Assembly (NCBI RefSeq): GCF_022447245.1
Contig: NZ_JAKVBC010000024.1
Location: 1-64,000, forward strand
From: Kordia sp.
Lineage (GTDB): Bacteria > Bacteroidota > Bacteroidia > Flavobacteriales > Flavobacteriaceae
Direction: 5' to 3'
DNA: 64,000 bases
Made by a program: the position numbers and the translations under genes. Shown here one piece after another: positions 18,073-26,415 of this stretch. The notes beneath the pieces are model-generated. The model made no database searches. It was not told where the DNA came from and worked only from the letters and a program-made list of their open reading frames with translations. Within the stretch, counting starts at the first letter, position 1; the number at the start of each line of letters is the position of its first letter.

Positions 18073-18957
18073 TTATTTATTGTTATATCCAAAGCGTCGT
18101 AATTGCTTAGCATTGCTACGCCAATTTTTGTTGACTTTTACATATAATTCAATGTGAATTTGCTTCCCAAAAAACTTTTCTAAGTCTTTTCGAGCTTGCA
18201 TTCCTACCGTTTTTAAAGCGCTTCCTCGATGACCAATGATAATTCCTTTTTGTGTTTCGCGTTCTACCATTATCACAGAACGAATTCGGATGATGTTTTC
18301 CTCTTCAATAAACTCTTCAGTCTCTACTTCTACAGCATACGGAATTTCCTTTTTGTAGTTTAATAAGATTTTTTCACGAATGGTCTCATTGACGAAAAAG
18401 CGCTCTGGCTTGTCTGTCAATTGATCTTTAGGATAAAACGCTGGCGATACAGGTAGTAATTCAATAATTCTTGAAAATACTTGTGATATATTGAAGTTTT
18501 CTAAAGCAGATATTGGATAAATTTCCGCAGTTGGTACTTTCTCTTTCCACAATTCCATTTGTTCCTCTAATTGCTCTTGTGACGAAGTATCAATCTTATT
18601 AAGTAACAATAACACTGGTATTTTGCTATTGATAATTTTGTTGAAGAAAGCTTCATCTTTTAGACTTTTCTCGCCAATTTCAACCATATAAATCAACACA
18701 TCGGCATCTTCAAAGGCAGACTTTACAAAGTCCATCATAGATGATTGCAATTCATAAGCTGGTTTTATAATTCCTGGAGTATCAGAAAGTACAACTTGAA
18801 AATCATCACCATTTACAATTCCTAAAATTCGGTGACGTGTAGTTTGCGCTTTCGACGTAATGATTGATAATTTTTCGCCAACAAATGCATTCATCAAGGT
18901 TGATTTTCCAACATTTGGGTTTCCAATAATATTAACAAATCCTGCTTTATGTGTCAT
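18073..18957 (-). CDS. era: GTPase Era
   Basis: 294 residues from ATG at 18957 (MTHKAGFVNIIGNPNVGKST); the frame stays open further upstream but without family residues. G1 GNPNVGKST, G2 TTRH, G3 DTPG and G4 NKID are visible, followed by the C-terminal KH domain with GHRGSALKTVGMQARKDLE. Era binds 16S rRNA near its 3' end during 30S assembly. The lipoprotein gene starts four bases after the stop, so both share a transcript. Der lies 3.5 kb away on the same strand. Confidence 0.97.
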   Translation of the reverse strand: MTHKAGFVNIIGNPNVGKSTLMNAFVGEKLSIITSKAQTTRHRILGIVNGDDFQVVLSDTPGIIKPAYELQSSMMDFVKSAFEDADVLIYMVEIGEKSLKDEAFFNKIINSKIPVLLLLNKIDTSSQEQLEEQMELWKEKVPTAEIYPISALENFNISQVFSRIIELLPVSPAFYPKDQLTDKPERFFVNETIREKILLNYKKEIPYAVEVETEEFIEEENIIRIRSVIMVERETQKGIIIGHRGSALKTVGMQARKDLEKFFGKQIHIELYVKVNKNWRSNAKQLRRFGYNNK

Positions 18958-19144
18958 ATATAAATAATATAAATCTTCCACTGTGAATAGAAGTGCAAAA
19001 GTAAACATATTTATACATAAACCTTGATTTTACCGTATTTTTCATGAACTTGATTTTCAAACAATTCTAAATTATTTCCCCAATCTGTCATACAGTTTTT
19101 TTCAAAAAAATAGTTAAACTTTTATTTTTCAATAGTATTACTAT

Positions 19145-19152
19145 TATATTTG
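19145..19152 (+). promoter_or_regulatory. -7 box upstream of the TetR gene
   Basis: TATATTTG matches TAnnTTTG exactly, 12 bases before the start codon of the TetR gene, implying a very short leader. No strong -33 TTG is seen. Confidence 0.45.
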
Positions 19153-19163
19153 TAATTAGTAGT

Positions 19164-19832
19164 ATGGATCGTTTACAAATACATATTGTCATTAGTGAAG
19201 AATTGTATACGAAGAATCCTGAATCATCTGAATTGGGAAAGAAAATCGTATCACGCAGTATTGAAATGATTGATGAACTGGGTTTTGAAGCATTTACCTT
19301 CAAAAAACTCGGACAATCAATTGGATCAAATGAAAGTTCTATTTATCGGTATTTTGAAAGCAAACACATGCTTTTGGTGTATTTGATTTGTTGGTATTGG
19401 AGTTGGATTGAGTATAAGTTGGTGTTTGCAACAGCAAACATTCAATCCAAGGAAGAAAAGTTATCAGCAGCTATTGAGATTTTGACACGTAAAGTAGATG
19501 TAGATAATTCTTTTTCATATGTAAATGAAGTGATTTTGAACAGAATTATCATTGCAGAATCTTCAAAGGCGTACCATACTAAAGACATTGACACCGAGAA
19601 CGAAAAAGGATATTATAAAGTATACAAACGTGTTGTACAACGTGTGAGCAATATGGTAAAAGAGATTAATGGCGAATTTGATTGTCCACAAATGTTGGTT
19701 TCTACAGTAATTGAAGGTGCACATCAACAACGCTATTTTTCAGAACATTTACCCTCATTAACCAATGTTCAAGAAGGAAAAGATACGATTGTAAAATTTT
19801 ATAACAATTTAGTTTTTAAAGTAATTAATTAA
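19164..19832 (+). CDS. TetR-family transcriptional regulator
   Basis: 222 residues. Residues about 20-65 form a TetR-type N-terminal HTH: IVSRSIEMIDELGFEAFTFKKLGQSIGSNESSIYRYFESKHMLLVYL. The rest is a helical ligand domain with a Trp-rich start (YWSWIEYKLVF). It leads a same-strand block with a small acidic membrane protein, SulP transporter, carbonic anhydrase and DUF2490 protein, so it probably controls that block. The signal is unknown. Confidence 0.85.
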   Translation: MDRLQIHIVISEELYTKNPESSELGKKIVSRSIEMIDELGFEAFTFKKLGQSIGSNESSIYRYFESKHMLLVYLICWYWSWIEYKLVFATANIQSKEEKLSAAIEILTRKVDVDNSFSYVNEVILNRIIIAESSKAYHTKDIDTENEKGYYKVYKRVVQRVSNMVKEINGEFDCPQMLVSTVIEGAHQQRYFSEHLPSLTNVQEGKDTIVKFYNNLVFKVIN

Positions 19833-19834
19833 TA

Positions 19835-20161
19835 ATGCCAATCAACCAAAAACATATATTAAAACTGTTGAAGCAACTCCCGTTTTTACTGGTTTTATGT
19901 GCATTATTGTCGCCACCAATTATACAAACCTATTCGATACTTTCTGATTCAAATATAGAGTTTGCAGATTTCGATTTTGAAGATGATACTGAAGAAGAAG
20001 TTGAAGATTCATCTGAAGAAAATGAAAAAGTAACACAAAATTCAATTCATTTTTTACTTGCTACCAGTGATTTATCATTGTACAATTCTCACTTTTATGT
20101 ACAACGATCAAATCTTTTGCACAGTATTGAAATATTGATTCCTCCGCCAGAAATGGCATAA
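19835..20161 (+). CDS. Small acidic secreted or membrane protein
   Basis: 108 residues starting two bases after the TetR stop. An N-terminal hydrophobic segment (LPFLLVLCALLSPPIIQTY) precedes an acidic stretch (FADFDFEDDTEEEVEDSSEE) and a C-terminus ending PPPEMA. No family recognised. The position between the regulator and SulP suggests an accessory role in anion uptake. Confidence 0.55.
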   Translation: MPINQKHILKLLKQLPFLLVLCALLSPPIIQTYSILSDSNIEFADFDFEDDTEEEVEDSSEENEKVTQNSIHFLLATSDLSLYNSHFYVQRSNLLHSIEILIPPPEMA

Positions 20162-20328
20162 ATTACTCTTATATGCTTTATGCATATTCTGAGCTACATT
20201 TCTACACATTCTCAGAAACTTACTGTAGAAAAATAGTTCAAATTTTCACTTAAAAATATTAAGCTAACTACGAATTGAAAGTACATTTTATAGTGTAATC
20301 AATTCACAAAAAACATTTATTTACTATC

Positions 20329-21891
20329 ATGAATAGTTCAAATCCATTTAAAAATTTCAAATCAGACATACCCGCAAGTATAGTAGTATTTTTTGTGGCA
20401 CTGCCCTTGTGTTTGGGTATTGCTTTGGCCAGTGGTGCGCCACCGATTTCAGGTTTAATTGCCGGAATTATTGGAGGTATCATTGTTGGTATCATAAGTG
20501 GCTCACACATTGGTGTGAGTGGACCTGCTGCTGGTCTTGCTGCAATCGTTTTTGCAGCAATAGAATCTCTAGGTTTTAGAGACTTTTTAGTAGCCGTAGT
20601 ATTGGCTGGAGTTATTCAAATTCTATTTGGAGTTTTACGACTTGGTATCATCGGATACTTTTTCCCTTCTTCTGTAATTAGAGGAATGCTTACTGGTATT
20701 GGTATCATTATCATTTTGAAAGAGATTCCATATTTCTTTGGATACGATCCAGTAAAAGGCGAAGGAACCTTTGCAGCTATTGGATCTACATTTTCTAACA
20801 TAAGTGTAGGAGCTACTGTTGTGGGACTTATTGGAATCGCAATATTGTTACTATGGCAAAACGTATTAACTAAAAAAGCAAAGATTTTTCAACTCATACA
20901 AGGACCTTTGGTCGCAGTTATTATAGGGATTCTTTTTTATGTATTCTTAGGAGATTCTGAGACGTTTGGTATTGCTGCTGAAAGTTTAGTAGAAGTTCCT
21001 GTTCCAGAAACGATGGATTCTTTCTTAAATCAATTCGTGTTTCCTAATTGGGCTGTAATTGCAAAGCCTGAGGTATTAATTACTGCTTTTACGATTGCAC
21101 TAGTTGCTAGTTTAGAAACATTATTGTGTGTAGAAGCAACAGATAAAATTGACCCATTAAAACGTGTTACTCCGACAAACAGAGAGTTAATCGCTCAAGG
21201 AGCTGGTAATGTAGTTTCTGGATTAATTGGAGGGTTACCAATTACTCAGGTAATTGTAAGAAGTTCTGCAAATATTCAATCTGGTGGACGCACTAAAATG
21301 TCTGCAATTGTTCACGGTTTCTTCTTGTTAATTTCTATTATTTTAATTCCAACCTTATTAAATAAAATACCATTGGCAGTATTAGCTGCTATTTTATTCA
21401 TCGTTGGATATAAATTAGCAAAGCCAGCTGCATTTAAGAGTATGTGGGATGCAGGATGGATGCAATTTGTTCCTTTCATTGTAACGGTATTACTAATTGT
21501 ATTCAAAGACTTATTATGGGGAATTGGAATAGGATTGGCAATTGGTGTTATTATTACTCTTTTCAAGAGTTACCAAAACTCTCACTTCTTGCATATTGAA
21601 GATAAAAGCAATGGGAAACATAGAATTAAAATGACCTTAGCAGAAGAAGTAACTTTCTTCAATAAAGCCACCATTTTAAAAGAATTAGATAGTCTTCCAA
21701 AAGATACGCACTTAGAACTTGATGTGCGCAAAACAAGCTACTTAGATCATGATGTTATTGAAATTTTAGACGATTTCAAAGAAAAAGCAAAAAATAGAAA
21801 TATAAACGTGAAGCTTGTTTCAGAAAGAGGTACTGTTGAAAACCCTGAAAGTTATATCGAGTTTTTTAAACTTAGACCTACACAATCATAA
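20329..21891 (+). CDS. SulP-family anion transporter with STAS domain
   Basis: 520 residues. The SulP signature region opens the protein: FKSDIPASIVVFFVALPLCLGIALASGAPP, GISGSHIGVSGPAAGL, followed by about 10-12 membrane helices (for example GVIQILFGVLRLG and SLETLLCVEATDKIDP). A C-terminal STAS-like domain follows from about residue 430 (HLELDVRKTSYLDHDVIEIL). SulP proteins move sulfate, bicarbonate or other anions. A beta-carbonic anhydrase starts 36 bases later, which points to bicarbonate as substrate, as in other marine flavobacteria; this is inference. Confidence 0.9.
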   Translation: MNSSNPFKNFKSDIPASIVVFFVALPLCLGIALASGAPPISGLIAGIIGGIIVGIISGSHIGVSGPAAGLAAIVFAAIESLGFRDFLVAVVLAGVIQILFGVLRLGIIGYFFPSSVIRGMLTGIGIIIILKEIPYFFGYDPVKGEGTFAAIGSTFSNISVGATVVGLIGIAILLLWQNVLTKKAKIFQLIQGPLVAVIIGILFYVFLGDSETFGIAAESLVEVPVPETMDSFLNQFVFPNWAVIAKPEVLITAFTIALVASLETLLCVEATDKIDPLKRVTPTNRELIAQGAGNVVSGLIGGLPITQVIVRSSANIQSGGRTKMSAIVHGFFLLISIILIPTLLNKIPLAVLAAILFIVGYKLAKPAAFKSMWDAGWMQFVPFIVTVLLIVFKDLLWGIGIGLAIGVIITLFKSYQNSHFLHIEDKSNGKHRIKMTLAEEVTFFNKATILKELDSLPKDTHLELDVRKTSYLDHDVIEILDDFKEKAKNRNINVKLVSERGTVENPESYIEFFKLRPTQS

Positions 21892-21927
21892 CAAACTAAA
21901 TTAAAAAATATAATTAAAAGAAATAAA

Positions 21928-22554
21928 ATGAAAGCACAAACTAAAGAAACACAAGCAGTAATGACTCCTGATTCTTCAATTCAGGCATTGAAAGACGGAA
22001 ACAAGCGTTTTGTAGAAAACATGCAAGTTTCTCGTGATTTACTTGATCAAGTTTCTGATACAAGTACAGGACAATACCCATTTGCAACAGTTTTAAGTTG
22101 TATTGACTCTCGCGTTTCCTCTGAACTTATTTTTGATCAAGGAATTGGAGATATTTTTAGCGTACGTATTGCTGGAAACTTCGTAAACGAAGATATTTTA
22201 GGTAGTATGGAATTTGCTTGTAAACTAGCTGGAACTAAAGTAATCGTAGTTCTAGGACATACAGCTTGTGGAGCAGTTAAAGGTGCTTGTGACCATGCAA
22301 GACTTGGAAATTTAACAGCTTTAATCAACAAAATTGAGCCAGCAGTAGAAGCGGTTACTGAGCCTACTGACGAAAGCTTACGTAACTCAAAAAACATTGA
22401 GTTTGTAAACAATGTAGCTGCTAAAAATGTTGAAATGACTATTGAAAACATTCGTAAACAAAGTCCTGTGTTAGCAGAATTAGAAAACGAAGGAGATATC
22501 AAAATTGTAGGCGGAATGTACGATATCAGTAATGGTAAAGTAACTTTCTACTAG
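21928..22554 (+). CDS. Beta-class carbonic anhydrase
   Basis: 208 residues. Zinc ligands Cys58, His111 and Cys114 and the Asp60-Arg62 dyad are visible in LSCIDSR and LGHTACGAVKGAC. The enzyme interconverts CO2 and bicarbonate. No signal peptide, so cytoplasmic. Adjacent to SulP and only one base from the following outer membrane gene; the set probably supplies inorganic carbon for anaplerotic reactions or pH control. Confidence 0.95.
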   Translation: MKAQTKETQAVMTPDSSIQALKDGNKRFVENMQVSRDLLDQVSDTSTGQYPFATVLSCIDSRVSSELIFDQGIGDIFSVRIAGNFVNEDILGSMEFACKLAGTKVIVVLGHTACGAVKGACDHARLGNLTALINKIEPAVEAVTEPTDESLRNSKNIEFVNNVAAKNVEMTIENIRKQSPVLAELENEGDIKIVGGMYDISNGKVTFY

Positions 22555-22555
22555 G

Positions 22556-23254
22556 ATGAAAATGAACATACAGAAAAAAATAATTGTTCTGCTATTGTGT
22601 ATGTCGCCACTAATGAGTTGGAGTCAGGATGAAACAGGAAACTGGTTAATGTATTTTGGATCTAACCGAATCAGTGAAAAATTTAGTATTCACTCGGAAG
22701 TTCAGTTTCGTAATCACACCGTATTTCCCAATAATACAGAACAATGGTTGCTACGTACAGGATTAAATTATCATTTTACTAAAAATGCCTTTGTGACGGC
22801 TGGATATGCGTATATCGGAAGTTTTGTATATGAAAGTGAACGCGATAGTCCAGAAACAGAAGAACACCGTATATGGCAGCAATTAATCACAAATAATTAT
22901 TTAGGACGCGTAAAATTTGAACATCGTTACCGTGCAGAACAACGCTGGGTTGAAGACGATTTTAAAACGCGTTTCCGTTATCGATTGATGCTGTTTATTC
23001 CGGTGAACAAGCCTAAAATGGAACCAGGTGCATTTTTCTTCGGAATCTACGATGAAATATTTATCAATGGACAAGAAGAACTGTTTGATCGAAACCGTTT
23101 GTATGGCGGAATTGGATATCAGGTCAACAAAAACCTTAACTTACAAACAGGAATGCTTTATCAAAGAGTTCGTACTACAGGAAAAGGCTATTTGCAATTT
23201 GGTGTTGTATATAATACTGATTTACGTAAAAAGAAAAAGGAAAAGGATAGTTAA
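22556..23254 (+). CDS. DUF2490-type outer membrane protein
   Basis: 232 residues with a signal peptide (IIVLLLCMSPLMSWSQ). The mature part opens with GNWLMYFGSNRISEKFSIHSEVQFRNH and continues as amphipathic strands, with TEEHRIWQQL and RAEQRWVEDDFKTRFRYRLML, the DUF2490 barrel pattern. Starts one base after the carbonic anhydrase stop, hence in the same operon. Likely a small outer membrane barrel; its substrate is unknown. Confidence 0.8.
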   Translation: MKMNIQKKIIVLLLCMSPLMSWSQDETGNWLMYFGSNRISEKFSIHSEVQFRNHTVFPNNTEQWLLRTGLNYHFTKNAFVTAGYAYIGSFVYESERDSPETEEHRIWQQLITNNYLGRVKFEHRYRAEQRWVEDDFKTRFRYRLMLFIPVNKPKMEPGAFFFGIYDEIFINGQEELFDRNRLYGGIGYQVNKNLNLQTGMLYQRVRTTGKGYLQFGVVYNTDLRKKKKEKDS

Positions 23255-23280
23255 AAGAGTTAGCTTGTTCTATAGTGAGA

Positions 23281-23322
23281 AAAAGCGAAAGTTTCTAAAA
23301 AGAGCTTTCGCTTTTCTATTTT
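23281..23322 (+). terminator. Terminator of the SulP/carbonic anhydrase block
   Basis: AAAAGCGAAAG and CTTTCGCTTTT pair across a short loop and are followed by CTATTTTTT. Confidence 0.75.
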
Positions 23323-23560
23323 TTAAAGTCTAAGAAAAGTCACAAATCCAGTATCAACTATTTTGCTAATAGAGCATTAAATGATTTAAAAACTTAAACT
23401 TTACGTTCATTATCTCTAGGAATAGAATGAAGAAACGTGTTTCGATTTTACTTAATAGAACTATTGAGAGGTATTTGAAAATTTTTAAATGTAAAGTTTA
23501 ACATTTTACATTTATCATTTCATTGTCGTATCTTTACAGGGCTAAAAAAAAGAAAAAATT

Positions 23561-23722
23561 ATGTTCGGACTCTTCAAAAAGAAATCAGAAAAAGACAAAC
23601 TCTACGAGAAGTATCAAAAGCTTACACAAGAAGCTTTCAATTTGTCTACATCAAACAGAAAACTAAGTGATCAAAAAACTGCGGAAGCAGAAGCGATCAT
23701 GAAGCAAATTGAAGCCTTATAA
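23561..23722 (+). CDS. Lacal_2735-type small protein
   Basis: 53 residues: MFGLFKKKSEKDKLYEKYQK, then LTQEAFNLSTSNRKLSDQKT and a C-terminal AEAEAIMKQIEAL. This is the pattern of the small, conserved flavobacterial Lacal_2735 family: charged and helical with no membrane segment. AAAGAAAAAATT precedes the ATG, TATCTTTA at 23529-23536 could be the -7 box, and a strong terminator follows, so it is a single-gene unit. Function unknown. Confidence 0.8.
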   Translation: MFGLFKKKSEKDKLYEKYQKLTQEAFNLSTSNRKLSDQKTAEAEAIMKQIEAL

Positions 23723-23731
23723 GTTCAACTC

Positions 23732-23775
23732 ATAAGAAAAGCTGCCTGTAACAAGCAGCTTTTCTTATATACTTT
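23732..23775 (+). terminator. Terminator after the small protein gene
   Basis: A 14-bp stem (ATAAGAAAAGCTGC and its complement, 9-base loop) ends in TTTTCTTAT. It can also serve the convergent gene. Confidence 0.8.
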
Positions 23776-23798
23776 ATGCTATTATTAAGTAGAGTATT

Positions 23799-24380
23799 TT
23801 ATTTTGGGTATACTTTTAAATAACCTCTTTCTACAATTGACCCTTCTTTTTGTACACCATCTACAGTGTACACCACTTTTAAGTGCTTTTGAACGCCTTT
23901 TATAGGATCTACTCCCAAAATATGATTACCAATCCAAACATTACAAATTCCATTATTAATTAATTCTTGCAATTTTTTGTTAACATCGGCAGTTTTATCT
24001 CCACTTCCGTAGATTGCACTCACAATTTCTACGGCTGGCCTTTTGTTGACTCTTTTCATTACGATAGTAGCTTGCCCAGTTTCATCAAATAAAGTTAACG
24101 AAGATGCATCACAGGATGTTACAATTGCCTTATTAGCAACTCCATTCGTTGTCACAACAATAGCATTTTCTTCTACTCTATCCTTTTCAGTTTTTGTTTA
24201 TCCTTGAAACGTAACCCTTACGGTATTATCCATTTTAAAGGACATCGTACCCTCCATGGGAGTACCATTCATAATTTCAAATTGCCAATTTCCAAAAAAG
24301 CAACCATTGTTTTGTGCAAAAACAGTTCTTGATATAAATACAAATACTATCCAAAGGAGAGATAAAGTAAAATTTCCCAT
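23799..24380 (-). pseudogene. Secreted protein with DUF3395-like C-terminus, split by one TAA
   Basis: ATG at 24380 opens a signal peptide (MGNFTLSLLWIVFVFISRTVFAQ) and 60 residues ending VRVTFQG, then TAA at 24198-24200. The same frame continues without change: TKTEKDRVEENAIVVTTNG and 120 more residues to 23799. The C-terminal part, IVSAIYGSGDKTADV with ICNVWIGNHILGVDP and LKVVYTVDG, follows the DUF3395-like pattern (A.YG...DVT...N..LG.DP...K.L.V.Y). A single C-to-T change from CAA would give this break. A downstream restart at ATG 24155 would lack a signal peptide. Confidence 0.65.
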
Positions 24381-24720
24381 TATGTTATTCTTTTAAGTTG
24401 ATGTAAATGTACTTTTTCAACAATGTACTTTTTTCATTACAATCGATCAAACTTTGCCAATATCCGAACCTTAATTTTATAAAAATGTGCATTTTACATA
24501 AAAACCACCAAATAAATATGAGCGTTTTTTATTTCAACACTAACTCTAATCTTCGGTGATTTCTAGAAAGAAGTTTTGTGTGAAAAAAATTAAATTTTGA
24601 TGATTTTTTTTAATTTCTTCTAATCTGACTCTAAATTTTTGTTAAAAAATAATTTTAATTACTCCCTTTTTTATCTTTTTTTAAAAAGCAAGATTACATA
24701 TTTAATACTGAAAAATGATC

Positions 24721-24765
24721 TGTAACCAATGTTACAGCACACCATTTTCAAAAGCAGTAATTTTG
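24721..24765 (+). promoter_or_regulatory. Crp-type operator and promoter of the regulator gene
   Basis: TGTAACCAATGTTACA (24721-24736) is a perfect TGTAA-N6-TTACA palindrome. TAATTTTG (24758-24765) is a perfect -7 box that begins 29.5 bases after the operator centre, which places the operator near -41, the class II activator position. It precedes the Crp-family gene, so autoregulation is likely. The rest of the 24381-24811 gap is AT-rich and shows no other gene. Confidence 0.75.
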
Positions 24766-24820
24766 AATCAGATACTATCATTACTTTTAGTGAATAGAGT
24801 TAATATCTAAATTGCACTTC

Positions 24821-25456
24821 ATGATTCAAGAACTTAAATACAACTACAGACATCTCTTTGAAGAAGATTTACTCAATGAAATTTCACAAGTAGGAACATT
24901 TAAAGAAGTTCCTGCTGGTTTTACCATGATGGCAATTGGCGATTACGTCCGCGGAATGCCCTTACTTGTTTTTGGTGCAATTAAGGTAATTCGTGAAGAC
25001 AAAGAAGGCGACGAATTGCTTCTATATTATTTAGAAAGCGGTGAAACCTGTTCTATGACAATGAATTGTTGTATGGGACAAACAAAAAGCCAAATAAAAG
25101 CTGTTGCGGAGCAAGACACAAAACTTATTATCGTGCCAATTCAAAAAATGGAAGAATGGATAGCAACCTATAAAACATGGCGCGATTTTGTATTTCTAAG
25201 TTATCATACACGACTCAATGAAGTATTGCATATTTTAGATAGCGTAGCGTTTGAAAAAATGGATCAACGCTTGGTAAATTACTTAAAGGAGAAAATTCGT
25301 ATAAACAAATCGAACACAATTCACAATACCCATCAAGAAATTGCATATGAATTACATAGCTCGAGAGTAGTAATATCAAGGCTTTTGAAAAAATTAGAAC
25401 AATTGGGTTGCATAGAATTGCACAGAAATCATATTAAAATCATAAATTTAGCCTGA
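24821..25456 (+). CDS. Crp/Fnr-family regulator of the sulfur-respiration island
   Basis: 211 residues from ATG at 24821 (an in-frame TTG lies three codons earlier). N-terminal cyclic-nucleotide-binding-type fold (FKEVPAGFTMMAIGDYVRG, LLLYYLESGE) without the Fnr cysteine cluster; instead it carries Cys77 and the pair Cys83-Cys84 in ETCSMTMNCCMGQ. C-terminal winged HTH: HNTHQEIAYELHSSRVVISR then LLKKLEQLG. The recognition helix has Arg182-Val183...Arg187 where E. coli CRP has Arg180-Glu181...Arg185. The Cys residues may sense sulfane sulfur or redox change (inference). Six operator-like sites nearby suggest the regulon. Confidence 0.85.
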   Translation: MIQELKYNYRHLFEEDLLNEISQVGTFKEVPAGFTMMAIGDYVRGMPLLVFGAIKVIREDKEGDELLLYYLESGETCSMTMNCCMGQTKSQIKAVAEQDTKLIIVPIQKMEEWIATYKTWRDFVFLSYHTRLNEVLHILDSVAFEKMDQRLVNYLKEKIRINKSNTIHNTHQEIAYELHSSRVVISRLLKKLEQLGCIELHRNHIKIINLA

Positions 25457-25459
25457 ATA

Positions 25460-25503
25460 TGTAACTTTTGTTACTGCAAAATCATTGCCCAAACTGTACT
25501 TTG
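25460..25503 (+). promoter_or_regulatory. Crp-type operator and promoter of the TSUP gene
   Basis: TGTAA-CTTTTG-TTACT at 25460-25475, followed by TACTTTG (25497-25503; one spacer base shorter than the consensus box). The TA begins 29.5 bases after the operator centre. Confidence 0.7.
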
Positions 25504-25527
25504 CACTGACAAATACCTAAATCAATT

Positions 25528-26325
25528 ATGGAAATACTTGGCTATGTTAGTGCCTTAATTATTGGAATTTCTCTTGGTCTTATTGGCGGTGGCGGCTCTA
25601 TTTTAGCCGTTCCAGTCCTCGCCTATTTATTTGCAGTAAACGAAAAAATGGCAACTGCTTACTCCCTTTTTATTGTTGGGACAAGTGCATTAGTTGGTGG
25701 ACTTAAACAGCACCTAAAAGGATTTGTTGACTGGCGTACCGCAATCGTTTTCGGAGTTCCTTCGATTATTGGTGTTACTTTGGTTCGTTATTATATAATT
25801 CCTGCCTTACCCAATACCTTATTTACTATAGGAGATTTTGAATTTACACGCAGAATGGGAATGTTTGGTTTGTTTGCCATACTTATGTTTCCTGCTGCTA
25901 TTTCTATGCTTAAAGAACGTAATGATAAATCAAGTACTGGACAGATTTCTTATAATTACCCATTAATTCTTTTAGAAGGTTTGGTTGTAGGAATTGGTAC
26001 TGGAATGATTGGTGCAGGTGGCGGTTTTTTAATTATTCCTGCGTTGGTATTATTAGCAAATGTAGAAATGAAAGTTGCGGTAGGTACCTCATTAATCATC
26101 ATTGCTTTTAAATCACTATTAGGTTTCTTTTTAGGCGATGCCATTACGATGGAAATAGACTGGCAATTTTTAGCAATTTTTACCTCCATATCATTAGTCG
26201 GAATTTTTATTGGAAGCTATTTAGGAAATTTCATCGATGGAAAGAAACTCAAAAAAGGATTTGGTTATTTTATCTTTGTAATGGCTATTTTCATTTTCTA
26301 CATGGAGTTTTTTATAAAGCAATAA
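25528..26325 (+). CDS. TSUP (TauE/SafE) family exporter
   Basis: 265 residues with about eight membrane helices and the duplicated TSUP motif: LIGGGGSILAVPVL near residue 20 and GTGMIGAGGGFLIIPALV in the second half. TSUP proteins move sulfite, sulfoacetate or related sulfur anions. Next to a persulfide dioxygenase, which makes sulfite, export of sulfite is the likely task. Own operator upstream; starts 72 bases after the regulator gene. Confidence 0.9.
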   Translation: MEILGYVSALIIGISLGLIGGGGSILAVPVLAYLFAVNEKMATAYSLFIVGTSALVGGLKQHLKGFVDWRTAIVFGVPSIIGVTLVRYYIIPALPNTLFTIGDFEFTRRMGMFGLFAILMFPAAISMLKERNDKSSTGQISYNYPLILLEGLVVGIGTGMIGAGGGFLIIPALVLLANVEMKVAVGTSLIIIAFKSLLGFFLGDAITMEIDWQFLAIFTSISLVGIFIGSYLGNFIDGKKLKKGFGYFIFVMAIFIFYMEFFIKQ

Positions 26326-26348
26326 GTCTTTAAAAAAAAGTACCATTC

Positions 26349-26393
26349 TGTAACCCAAGTTACTGTTTATAAATGTTTCTGTTCGTAATTTTA
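26349..26393 (+). promoter_or_regulatory. Crp-type operator and promoter of the persulfide dioxygenase gene
   Basis: TGTAA-CCCAAG-TTACT at 26349-26364 and TAATTTTA at 26386-26393, again 29.5 bases from the operator centre to the start of the -7 box. Confidence 0.7.
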
Positions 26394-26415
26394 TCTCATC
26401 TTAAAATTACTACGT

